Assembly: GCA_029961685.1 (NCBI GenBank)
Contig: JARWKL010000007.1
Coordinates: 10,687,406 to 10,751,405, forward strand
DNA length: 64,000 nucleotides
Direction: 5' to 3'
From: Aristolochia californica
Lineage: Eukaryota > Streptophyta > Magnoliopsida > Piperales > Aristolochiaceae
Below, piece by piece: positions 48,801 through 61,400 of the stretch (the stretch's first letter is position 1; every line of letters starts with the position of its first letter). The position numbers were made by a program, and so were the translations under genes. The notes under the pieces were generated by a model. That model made no database searches. It saw nothing but the letters and a program-made list of their open reading frames with translations, and was not told the DNA's origin.

Positions 48801-51580
48801 CTTTACAATCATCTATGATAGTTAGGTCAGCTTTTTTGTTAATCGGCAAAATAATGGCTTGGTTTGCTCGGATATTCCACTGCACCTAAACTTGAGAATT
48901 TAATGAGGTTTAGATCCATAGGTCATCTATATCTTTAACATGTTTCAAGCATGCATATCCACTTTTAAAACATGTGTAGGTTGAATTAGAAATCTCTTTT
49001 TGATAAAATTCCAAGCTATCTGGGTTAAACTAGTGGAATTTCCCAAACTTGGATATCAAAACTTTTGTGTTCATTTGTGGTGTGTGAATAAATTTTATTT
49101 TCTTAAAATTTTTGTTGTTCTAAATATTTTTCATACGCAAACTCTAAAATTTTCATTTTATTGTGATTTGTTTGCCTTTTCTTTTTTGTTTACGAGAGAT
49201 AAAGGGAAAAGTGAAAACTCAAGTTTTGATTTCAGGAAAAAGTGTATACATCTAAAATGGAAATGTACAAATGTTGACAGAGATAATTCCAAAAGTGTCT
49301 ATAAATTTTAGGGATTGTAACCCTTTCTATTTTTTATATATCAGGTTTTTTAATCGTCGGGTTGACTCCCTATCCATTAGTAATTTCTAACAAAAATATA
49401 GCCCATTACACATGATTGACAGATAAATCACTTTACAATCATCTTTGATAGTTAGGTCTGTTTTTTTTTAAATGGGCAAAATAATGGCTTGTTTGGCACG
49501 GATAAATATCCCACCGCACCCAAACTTGATAATTTAAAGAGGTTTGGTTCCTTAGGTCATCTGCATCTTTAACATATTTTAAGCATGCATATCCACATTT
49601 AAAACATGTGAAGGATCAATTTGAATTCTCTTTCTTATAAAATTCCAAGCTATCAGGTTGAACTAGTGGAATTTCCCAAACTTGGATATCAAAACTCTTG
49701 TGTTCATTTATGGTGTGTGAATAAATTTTCTATGCTTAAAATTGTTGTTGTTCTAAATTTTTTGCATACATAAACCTTAAAATTTTCTTTTTGTTGTGAT
49801 TTGTTTGCCTTACCTTTTTTGTTTACGAGAGATAAACGGAAAAATGAAAACTGAAGTTTTGATTTCAGGAAAAAGTATACATCTAAAATTGAAATGCACA
49901 AATGTAGGGAGAGATAATTCCAAAAAGTGTCTGTAACTTTAGGGATTGTAAAATCTTTCTAGTTTTTATATATCAGGGTTTTTAATCATTGGGAAAAAAG
50001 GGGGGAGACAGGGGAATTTTTAGCTAAGTGTTGACTCCCTATCCATAAGTCATTTGTTACAAAAATATAGGCCATTACGCATGATTGACAGATCAATCAC
50101 TTTACAGTCATCAATGATTGTTAGGTAAGCTTTTTTGTAAATGAGCAAAGTAATGGCTTGCTTGGATCGGGTAAATATCCCATCGCACCCTAACTTAAGA
50201 ATTTAATGAGGTTTGGATCTATTTTTCATCAGCATCTTTAACATATTTCAATCATGCATATCCACATTTAAAACTTGTGTAGGATCAATTAGAAATCTCT
50301 TTCTCATAAATTTCCAAGCTATCGAGGTTGAACTAGTGGAATTTCCCAAACATGGATATGAAAACTATTGTGTTCATTTTAGGTGTTTGAATAAATTTTC
50401 TTTGCTTACATTTGTTGTTGTTCAAAATTTTTTGCATACATAAACTCTAAAATTTTCATTTTGTTGTGATCTGTTTGCCTTATCTTTGTAGTTTACTAGA
50501 GAAAAAGGGAAAAGTGAAAGCTCAAGTTTTGATTACAAGAAAAATGTATATTTCTAAAATTTAAATGGACAAAGGTAAGATAATTCCAAAATGTATCTAT
50601 AACTTTTAGGGATTGTAAACTCTTTCTAGTTTTTATATATCGGGTTTTCGAATTGTTTGGAAAAACAGGGAGAGGCGGGGGAAATTTTAGCTGAGTGTTG
50701 ACTCCAAATCCTTAAGTCATTTCTTACAAAAATCTAGCCCGTTACGTATGATTGACCGATAAATCACTTTACAATCATCTATGATTGTAAGGTTAGCATT
50801 TTTTGTAAATGGGCAAAATAATGGTTTGTTTGGCTTGGATAAATATCCCACCACACCCAAACATGAGAATTTAATGAGGTTTGGATCCATAGGTCATCTG
50901 CATCTTTAACATGTCTTGAAACATGCATATCCACATTTAAAACATGTGTAGGATCAATTAGAAATCTCTTTCTTATAAAATTCCAAGCTATCATGGTTGA
51001 ACAAGTGGAATTTCAAAAAACTTGCATATCAAAACTTTTGTGTTCATTTGTGGTTTGTGAATAAATTTTATTTGCTTACAATTGTTATTGTTCTAAATTT
51101 TTTGCATACATAAACTCTAAAATTTTCATTTTTTTGGGATCTATTTGCCTTATTTTTGTGTTTACGAGAGATCAAGGGATAAGTGCAAAGTCAATTTTTG
51201 ATTTAAGGAAAAAGTATACATCTAAAATGGAAATGCACGAATGTAGAGAGAGATAATTCCAAAAAGTGTCTATAACTTTTAGGGAATGTAAACTCTTTCT
51301 AGTTTTTTTAAATCAAGTTTTGCAATCATCGGGAAAAAAAGGGGGAGGCAGGGGAATTTTTAGCTGAGTGTTGACTCCCAATCCTTAAGGCATTTCTTAC
51401 AAAAATATAGCCCATTGCACATGATTGACCGATAAATTACTTTACATTCATCTATGATTGTGAGGTCAGCGTTTTTTTGAATGGGCAAAATAATGTCTTG
51501 TTTGGCTCGGGTAAATATTCCACCGCTCCAAAACTTGAGAATTTAATGTGTTTTGGATACATAGGTCATCTGCATCTTGA

Positions 51581-51618
51581 ACATGTTTCAAGCATGCATA
51601 TCCACATTTAAAACATGT
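51581..51618. repeat. Inverted repeat with GCATGC core (representative copy)
   Basis: ACATGTTT at 51581-51588 is the exact reverse complement of AAACATGT at 51611-51618, with a self-complementary GCATGC at 51592-51597 between them. The arrangement recurs once per monomer across the array, with occasional base changes in one arm. Confidence 0.8.
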
Positions 51619-54600
51619 GTAGGATCAATTAGAAATCTCTTTCTTATAAAATTCCAAGCTATCAGGGTTGAACTTGTGGAATTTCCCAAAGTTGGATATC
51701 AAAACTTTTGTGTTCCTTTGTGGTGTGTGAATAAATTTTTTTTGTTTACATTTTTTGTTGTTCTAAATTTTTTGTATACATAAATTCTAAAATTTTCATT
51801 TTGTTGTGATTTGTTTGCCTTAACATTTTTGTTTACTAGAGATATAGGGAAAAGTGAAAACTTAAGTTTTGATTTACGAAAAAAGTTTACATCTAAAATG
51901 GAAATGCACAAATTTAGGGAGAGATAATTCCAAAAAATGTCTGTAACTTTTAGGGATTGTAAACTCTTTATAGTTTTTATATATCACGTTTTGCAATGGT
52001 CAGGAAAAAATGGGGGAGGTGGGGAATTTTTAGCTGATTGTTGACCCCCAATCCATAAGTAATTTCTTACAAAAATATAGCCCATTACACATGATTGACC
52101 GATAAATCACTTTACAATCATCTATGATTGTGAGGTCAACTTTTTTGTAAATGGTCAAAATAATGTCTTCTTTGGCTCGGGTAAATATCCAACCAGTCGC
52201 TAACTTAAGAATTTAATGTGGTTTGGGTCCTTAGTTCATCTGGATCTTTGACATGTTTCAACCATGCATATCCACAGTTAAAACATTTGTAGGATCAATT
52301 AGAAAACTCTTTCTTATAAAATTTCAAACTATCAGGTTTGAACTAGTGGAATTTTCGAAATTTGGAGATCAAAACTTTTGTGTTCATTTTTGGTATGTGA
52401 ATAAATTTTCTTTGCATACATTTGTTGTTGTTCTAATTTTTTTTTTACATAAACTCTAAAATTTTCATTTTGGTGTGATCTGTTTGCCTTATCGTTTTTG
52501 TTTATGAGTGATAAATGGAAAAGTGAAAACTCAAGTTCTGATTTAAGGAAAAAATACACATCTAAAATGGATATGCACAAATGTAGAGAGAGAAAATTGC
52601 AAAAGTATATGTAACTTTTAGGGATTGTGAACTCTTTCTAGGTTTTATATATCAGGTTTTGCAATCGTCGGGAATAAAAGGGGGAGGCAGGGGAATTTTT
52701 ACATCAGTGTTGACTCCCAATGCATAAGTCATTTCTTACAAAAATATAGCCCGTTACGGATGATTGACCGATAAAAAACTATAAAATCATCTATGATTGT
52801 TAGGTCTGTTTTTTTATAAATGGGTAAAATAATGGCTTGTTTGGCTCAGATAAATATCCCACCGCACCCAAACTTGAGAATTTAATGAGGTTTGGATCCA
52901 TAGGTCATCTGCATCTTTCACATGTTTCAAGCATGCATATCCACATTTAAAACTTGTGTAGGATCAATTATAAATTTCTTTCTTATAAAATTTCAAGCTA
53001 TCAGGGTTGAACTAGTGGAATTTCCCAAACTTGGATATGAAAACTTTTGTGTTCATTTGTGGTGTGTGAATAAACTTTCTTTGCTTACATTTGTTGTTAT
53101 TCTAAATTTTTTGCATCCATAAACTCTAAAATTTTCTTTTGGTTGTGATATGTTTGCCTATTTTTTTTGTTTAGGAGAGATAAAGGGAAAAGTGAAAACT
53201 CAAGTTTTGATTTAAGAAAAAAGTATAGGTCTAAAATGGAAATGCAAAAATGTAGAGTGAGATAATTCCAAAAAGTGTCTTTAACTTTTATGGATTGTAA
53301 CCACATTCTAGTTTTTATATATATTGTTTTGAAATCGTTGGGAAAAAAGGGGGAGGCGGGGGAATTTTTAGTTGAGTGTTGATTTCCAATCCATAAGTCA
53401 TTTCTTAAAAAAAACATAGCCCGTTACGCATGATTGACCGATAAATCACTTTACAACCATCTATGATTGTTAGGTCAGTTTTTTTTGTTAAAGGGCAAAA
53501 TAATAGCTTGTTTGATTGTGGTAAATATTCCACCGTATCCAAACTTGAGAATTTAATGAGGTTTGGATCTATAGGTCATCTGCATATTTAATATGTTTCA
53601 TGCATGCATATCAACATTTAAAACCTGTGCAGGATCAATTAGAAATCTCTTTCTTATATATTTCAAAGCAAGCATGTTGGAACTTGTGGAATTTCCCAAA
53701 CTTGGATATTAAAACTTTTGTGTTCATTTGTGGTGTGTGAATAAATATTCATTACATACGTTTGTTGTTGTTCTAAATTTTTTGTTTCATAAACTCTAAA
53801 ATTTTCATACTGTTGTTATCTGTTTGCCTTATCTGTTTTGTTTACGAGAGATAAAAAGAAAAGTGAAAACTCAAGTTTTGATTTAAGGAAAAATTATACA
53901 TCTAAAATGGAAATGCACAAATGTAGGGAGAGAAAATTGTAAAAAGTGTATGTAACTTTTAGGATTGTAAACTCTTTCTTATTTTTATAAATCAGGTTTT
54001 GCTATCATTAGGAAAAATAGGGGGAGGTGGTGGAAATTTTAGTTGAGTGTTGACTCCCAATTCGTAAGTCATTTCTCACAAAAATATGGCACGTTAAGTG
54101 TGATTGACCGATAAATCACTCTACAATCATCTATGATTGTTGGGTCAACTTTTTTTATAAATGGGCAAAATAATGGCTTGTTTGGCTCGGGTAAATATCC
54201 GATCACAACCAAACTTAAGAATTTAATGAGGTTTGGATCCGTAGGTCATCTGCATCTTTAACATGTTTCAAGCATGCAAATCAACACTTAAAACATGCGT
54301 AGGATCAATTAGAAATCTCTTTCTTATAAATTTCCTGGCTACTTGGGTTGAACTAGTGGAATTTTCCAAACTTGGATATCTTAACTTTTGTGTTCATTTG
54401 TGGTGTGTGAATAAATTTTATTTCCTTACATTTGTTGTTGTTCTAAATTTTTAGCATACATAAACTCTAAAATTTTCCTTTTGTTGTGATCTGTTTGCCT
54501 TATCTTTTTTGTTTACGAGAGATAAAGAGAAAAGTGAAAACTCATGTTTGGATTTAAGGAAATAGTATACATCTAAAATGGAAATGCACAAATGAAGAGA

Positions 54601-54690
54601 GTGATAATTCCAAAAAGTGTCTTTAACTGTCAAGGATTGCAAACTCTTTCAAGTTTTTATATATCCTATTTTGCAATCGTCGGGAAAAAA

Positions 54691-55460
54691 AGGGTTGTTC
54701 TAGTGGAATTTCCCAAAACTTGTTTCAAGTATGCATATCAACATTTAAAACATGTGTAGGATCAATTAGAAATCTCTTTCTTATAAAATTCCAAGCTACC
54801 AGGGTTGTTCTAGTGGAATTTCCCAAAACTTGGACATAAAAAATTTTGAGTTCATTTGTGGTGTGTGTATGAATTTTATTCGCTTAAATTTGTTGTTGTT
54901 CTAAATATTTTGCATACATAAACTCTTAAATTTTCAATTTGTTGTTATCTATTTGCCTTATCTTTTTTTTTATGAGAGATAAAGGGAAAAGTAAAAACAC
55001 AAGTTTTGATTTTAGGAAAAAGTATACATATAAAATGGAATTGCACAAATGTAGAGAGAGATAATTCCAAAAAGTGTCTGTAACTTTTAGGGATTGTAAA
55101 CTCTTTCTAGTTTTTATATATCAGGTTTTGCAATCGTAGGGAAAAAAGGGGGAGGTGGCGGAATTTTTAGCTAAGTGTCGACTCCCAATCCATAAGTCAT
55201 TTCTTACATAAATATAACCCGTTACGCATGATTGACCAATAAATCACTTTACAATAATCTATTATTGTTAGGTCGGTGTTTTTGTAAATGGGCAAAATAA
55301 TAGTTTGTTTGGCTCGGGTAAATATCCCACCGCACCCAAACTTGAGAATTTAATGAGGTTTGGATCCATAGGTCATCTACATCTTTAACATGTTTCAAGC
55401 ATGCATATCCACCTTTAAAAAATGTGCAAGATCATTTAGAAATCTCTTTCTTATATGTAA
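54691..55460 (+). repeat. Rearranged, truncated monomers
   Basis: AGGGTTGTTCTAGTGGAATT at 54691 recurs at 54801, making a 110-bp duplication. The first copy joins directly to the A-rich G-box start (GGGAAAAAAAGGG), skipping about 300 bp. It then jumps from CCCAAAACTTG to TTTCAAGTATGC. At about 55454, CTTTCTTAT joins TGTAAATGGG, restarting the monomer about 180 bp early, so 55275-55453 is followed by a second version at 55456 onward. No gene is visible. Confidence 0.85.
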
Positions 55461-58400
55461 ATGGGAAAAATAAAGGCTTGTTTGGCTCAGGTAAATATCC
55501 CACTGGTCCCAAACTTGAGAATTTATTGTGGTTTGGATCCATATGTCATATGTATCTTTAACATGTTCCAAGCATGCGTATCGACAATTAAAACATGTAT
55601 TGGATCAGTTAGAAATCTCTTTCTTATAAAATTCCAAGCTATCAGGTTTGAACTAGTGGAATTTCCCCAACTTGGATATCAAAACTTTTATGTTCATTAG
55701 TGGTGTGTGAATAAATTTTCTTTGCTTACATTTGTTTTTGTTCTAAAATTTTTGCATACATAAACTCTAAAATTTTCATTTTGTAGTGATCTGTTTGGCT
55801 TATCTTTCTTGTTTACGAGAGATAAAGGGAAAAGTGAAAACTCAAGTTTTGATTTAAGGAAAAAGTAAACATCTAAAATGGAAATGCACAAATGTAGAGG
55901 GAGAAAATTTCAAAAAGTGTCTATAACTTTTAGGGAATGTAAACTCTTTCTATTTTTTATCTATCAGATTTTACAATCATCGAGAAGAAAAGGGGGAGGC
56001 GGGGGAATTTTTAGAAGAATGTTGACTCCCAATCCATAAGTCATTTCTTAAAAAAATATAGCCCGTTACGTATGGTTGACCGATAAACCACTTTACAATC
56101 ATCTATGATTGTTAGGTTAGCTCTTTTGGAAATAGGCAAAATAGTGGCTTGCTTGGCTCAGATAAATATCCTACAACACCCAAACTTGAGCATTTAATGA
56201 GGTTTGGATCCATAGGTCATCTGCATCTTTAACATCTTTCAAGCATACATATCCACATTTAAAACATGTGTAAGATCAATTAGAAATCTCTTTCTTATAA
56301 ATTCCAAGCAATCAGTGTTGACCTAGTGAAATTTCCCAAACTTGGATATCAAAACTTTTGTCTTCATTTGTGCTGAGTGAATAAATTTTCTTTTTTTATA
56401 TTTGTTGTTGTTCTAAATTTTTTGCATACATAAATTCTAAAATGTTCTTTTTGTTGTGATCAGTTGGCCTTATCTTTTTTGTTTACGAGAGATAAAGGGA
56501 AAAGTGAAAACTCATGTTTTGATTTAATGAAGAGGTATACATCTAAAATGGAAATGCACAAATGTAGAGAGACAAAAATACAAAAAGTGTCAGTAAATTT
56601 TAGGGATTGTAAACTCTTTCTAGTATTTGTATATCAGGTTTTGCAATCGTCGAGAAAAAAAGGGGGAGGCGGGGGAAATTTTAGCTAAGTGTTGACTCCT
56701 AATCCATAAGTCATTTCTTACAAAAATATGGCCCATTTCGGATAGTTGACCGATAAATCACTTTACAATCAATCATCTATGATTGTTTGGTCAGCTTTTT
56801 TTGTAAATAGGCAAAATAATGGCTTTTTTGGCTAGGGTAAATATCCCACCGCACCCAAACTTGAGAATTTAATGAGGTTTGGATCCATAGGTCATCTGCA
56901 TCTTTAACAAGTTTCAAGCTTGCCTATTCAAATTTCAAACTTGTGTAGGACCAATTAGAAATCTCTTTTTGATAAACTTCCAAGCTATCAGGGTTGAACT
57001 AGTGGAATTTCCCAAACATGGATATCAAAACTTTTGTGATCATTTGCCTTGTGTGAATAAATTTTCTTCGCTTACATTGTTGTTGCTCTAAATTTTTTGC
57101 TTACATAAATTCTAAAATTTTCTTTTTGTTGTGATCTGTTTACAATATTTTTTTTTGTTACTAGAGATAAAGGGAAAAGTGAAAACTCAAGTTCTGATTG
57201 AAGGAAATAGTATACATCTAAAAAAGAAATGCAAAAATGAAGAGAGAGATAATTGCAAAAAGTGTCTGTAATTTTTAAGGATTGTAAACTCTTTCTTGTT
57301 TTTAGTTACCAGGTTTTGCAATCGTTGTGAAAAAAATGGGGAGGCGGGGGAATTTTTAGTTGAGTGTTGACTCCCTATCCATAAGTGATTTCTTACAAAA
57401 ATATAGCCCATTACTCATGATTGAGCGATAAATCACTACAATCATCTGTGATTGTTACATCAATTTTTTTGTAAATGGAAAAAAGAATGGCTAGCTTGGC
57501 TCGGGAAAATATCTCACCGCTCCCAAACTTGAGAATTTAATGAGGTTTGGATCTATAGGTCATATGCATCTTTAACATATTTCAAGCATGCATATCCACA
57601 TTTAAAAAATGATTAGGATCAATTAGAAATATCTTTCTTATAAAATTCCAAGATATCGGGGTAGAACTAATTGAATTTCCCAAAGTTGGACATCATAACT
57701 TTTGTGTTTATTTGTGGTAAGTGAATAAATTTTCTTAGCTTACATTTTTTTTTGTTCTAAATTTTTTTCATACATAAACTCTAAAATTTTCATTTTGTTG
57801 TAATTAGTTTGCCTTATCTTTCTTGTTTACGAGAGATAAAGGCAAAACTGAAAACTCAAGTTTTGATTTAAGGAAAAAGTATACATCTGAAATGGAAATG
57901 CACAAATGTTGTGAGAGAAAATTGCAAAAAGTGTTTGTAATTTTTAGGGATTGTAAACTCTTTCTTGTTTTTATATATCATCTTTTTCAATCGTCACGAA
58001 AAAAGGGGGAGGGGGGGAATTTTTAGAAGAGTGTTGACTCCCAATCCATAAGTCATTTCTTACAAAAATATACCCCGTTACACATGATTGACCGATAAAT
58101 CACATCATCTATGATTGTTGGGTAAGCTTTTTTGTGAATGGGCAAAATAATGGCTTGTTTGGCTCGGATAAATATCCCACTGCACCCAAACTTGATACTT
58201 TAATGAAGTTTGGATCCATAGGTCATCTGCATCTTGAACATGTTTCAAGCATGCAAATCCACATTAAAACATGTGTAGGATCAATTAGAAATCTCTTTCT
58301 CACAAATTCCAAGCACTCAGGGTTGAACTAGTGGAATTTCAAAAACTTGGATATCCAAACTTTAGTGTTCAATTGTGGTGAGTGAATAAATTTTCTTTGC

Positions 58401-61400
58401 TTACATTTGTTGTTGTTCTAAATTTTTTTTATACATAAACTCTAAAATTTTCATTTTTTTGTGATGTTTTTGCCTTATCTTTTTTGTTTACGAGTGATAA
58501 AGGGAAAAGTGAAAACTCAAGTTTTGATTTAATGAAAAAGTATTCATCTAAAATTGAATTTCACAAATTTAAAGTGACAAAATTTCAAAAAGTGTCAGTA
58601 ACTTTTAGGGATTGTAAACTCTTTCTAGTTTTTATATATCAAGTTTTTCAATCGTCAGGAAAAAAAGGGGGAGGTGGGGGAAATTTTAGCTGAGTGTTGA
58701 CTCCTTGTCAATAAGTCATTTCTTACAAAAATCGAGCCTATTATTCATGATTGACCGATAAATCACTTTACAATCATCTATGATTGTTACGTTGGTGTTT
58801 TTGTAAATGGGGAAAAATTGGCTAGCGTGGCTCGGGTAAATATCCCACCGCTCCCAAACTTGAGAATTTAATGAGGCTTGGATGTATAGGTCATCTGCAT
58901 CTTTAACATGTTTCAAGCATGCATATCCACATTTGAAACATGATTAGGATAAATTAGAAATCCCTTTCTTGAAAAATTCCAAGCTATCAGGGTGGAACTA
59001 ATGGAATTTCCCAAACTTGGATATCAAAAGTTTTACGTTCATTTGTGGTGTTTGATTAAATTATCTTTGCTTACATTTGTTGTTGTTCTAAATATTTTTC
59101 ATACATAAACTCTTAAATTTTCATTTTTTTGTGATATGTTAGCCTTATCTTTTTTGTTTATGAGATAAAAAGGGAAAAGTGAAAACTCGAGTTTTGATTT
59201 AAGGAAAAAGTATACATCTAAAATGGAAATGCACATATTTAGAGAGAGATAATTCTGCAAAGTCTCTGTAAATTTTAGGGATTGTAAAATTTTTCTAGTT
59301 TTTATATATTAGGTTTTGCAATCGTTGGGAAAAAAAGGGGGAAATTTTTAGCTGAGTGTTGACTCCCAATCCATAAGTCATTTCTTACAAAAATATAGCC
59401 CGATACGCATGATTGACCAATACATCCCTTTACAGTCATCTATGATTGTTAGGTCAACTTTTTTGTAAATGGCCAAAATAATGGCTTGTTTGGCTCAGGT
59501 AAATATCCAACCGCACCCAAACTTGAGAATTTAATGAGGTTTGGATCTATAGGTCATCTGCATCTTTAACATGTTTCAAATTTGCATATCGACATTTGAA
59601 ACATGATTAGGATAAATTAGAAATCTCTTGCTTATAAAATTTCAAGCTATCAGGGTTGAACTAATGGAATTTCCCAAACTTGGATATCAAAACTTTTGTG
59701 TTCGTTTGTGGTGTGTGAATAAATTATCTTTTCTTACATTTGTTGTTGTTCTAATCTTTTTGCATACAGAAACTTTTAAATTTTCATTTTGTTGTGATCT
59801 GGTTGCCTTATCCTTTTTGTTTATGAGAGATAAAGGGAAAAGTGAAAACTCAAGTTTTGATTTAAGGAAAAAGTATACATCTGAAATGGAAATGCACAAA
59901 TGTAGAGAGAGATAATTCCAAAAAGTGTCTATAACTTTTAGGAATTGTAAACTCTTGCTAGTTTTTATATATCCGGTTTTGCAATCATCGAGAAATAATG
60001 GGGGAGCAGGGGAATTTTTAGCTAAGTGTTGAATCCTAATCCATAAGTCATTTCTTACAAAAATATAGCCCGTTACGCATGATTGACCAATAAATCACTT
60101 TACAATCACCTATGATTGTTAGGTCAACTTTTTTTTAAATGGGTAAAATAATGGCTTGTTTGGCTCGGGTAAATATCCAACTCACCAAAACTTGAGAATT
60201 TAATCAGGTTTGGAACCATAGGTCATCTGCATCTTTAACATGTTTCAAGCATATATATCCACATTTAAAACATGTGCTAGATCAATTAGAAATCTCTTTC
60301 TTATAAATTCCAAGCTATGAGGGTTGAACTAGTGGAATTTCCAGAAACTTGGATATCAAAATTTTTGTGTTCATTTATGGTGTGTGAATAAATTTTCTTT
60401 GCTTACAATTGTTGTTATTGTAAATTTTTTGCATACATAAACTCTAAAATTTTCATTTTGTTGGGATCTGTTTGCCTCATCATTTTGTTTACGAGAGATA
60501 AAGGGAAAACTGGAAACTCAAGTTTTGATTTAAGGAAAAAGTATACATCTAAAATGGAAATGCACAGATGTAAAGAGAGATAATTCCAAAAAGTGTTTGT
60601 ACATTTTAGGGATTGTTAACTATTTCTAGTTTTCATATATCAGGTTTTGCAATCGTTGGGAAAAAAAGAGGGAGGCGGGGGAATTTTTAGCTGAGTGTTG
60701 ACTCCAAATCCATATTTCATTTCTAACAAAAATGTAGCCCGTTATGTGCGATTGACAAATAAATCACTTCACAATAATCAGTGATTGTTAGGTTAGCTTT
60801 TTTTGTAAGTGGGCAAAATAATGGCTTGTTTGGATCGGGCTTACATCCCACCGCACCCAAAATATAGAATTTAATGAGGTTTCGATCCATAGCTCATCTG
60901 CATCTTTAACATTTTTCAAGCATGCATATCCACATTTAAAACATGTGTAGGATCAATTAGAAATCTCTTTCTAATAAAATTCCTAGCTATCAGGGTTGAA
61001 CTAGTGGAATTTCCCAAAACATGGATATCAAAACTTTTATGTTCATTTGTGGTGTGTGAATAAATTTTTTTTGTTTACATTTGTTGTTGTTCTAAAGTTT
61101 TAGAATACAATAACACTTAAATTTTCATTTTGATGTGATCTGTTTGCCTTATCCTTTTTTTTTTTTTTTACGAGAGATAAAGGGAAAAGTGACAACTCAA
61201 GTTTTCATTTAAGGAAAAAGTTTACATAAAAAATGGAAATGCTCAAATGTAGAGAGAGATAATTCAAAAAAGTGTCAGTAACTTTTAGGGATTGGAAACT
61301 ATTTCTAGTTTTTATATATCAGGTTTTGCAATCGCCGGGAAAACAAGGTGGACATGGGAGAAATTTTAGCTGTGTTGACTCCCAATCCATAAGTTATTTC

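Larger units (their letters stand above)
41851..54690 (+). repeat. Satellite array, subfamily B, third block
   Basis: Regular B monomers have landmarks near 42290, 42950, 44284, 44946, 46280, 48288, 51583, 52253, 52922 and 54263. Interspersed related variants include GTATATATCTAAAATTGAA with TATATATCGGGTTTT at about 43.9 and 47.9 kb and a looser relative at about 50.5 kb. TTTGCCTTAACATTTTTG occurs at about 48.5 and 51.8 kb, with a looser relative at about 26.56 kb. A unit near 48.47 kb lacks the CATAAACTCTAAAATTT segment, and one near 49.36 kb lacks the G-rich box. The longest satellite open frame, 44254-44730 plus strand (158 codons), is only monomer sequence with a chance frame fusion. No gene is visible. 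Confidence 0.93.

Noticed and set aside
61150..61172. Long T-runs (for example near 61157, 63173 and 48470) as terminators or retroposon tails
   Set aside because: They occur at the normal T-rich part of the monomer and vary in length from unit to unit. No adjacent gene or retroposon body is present.
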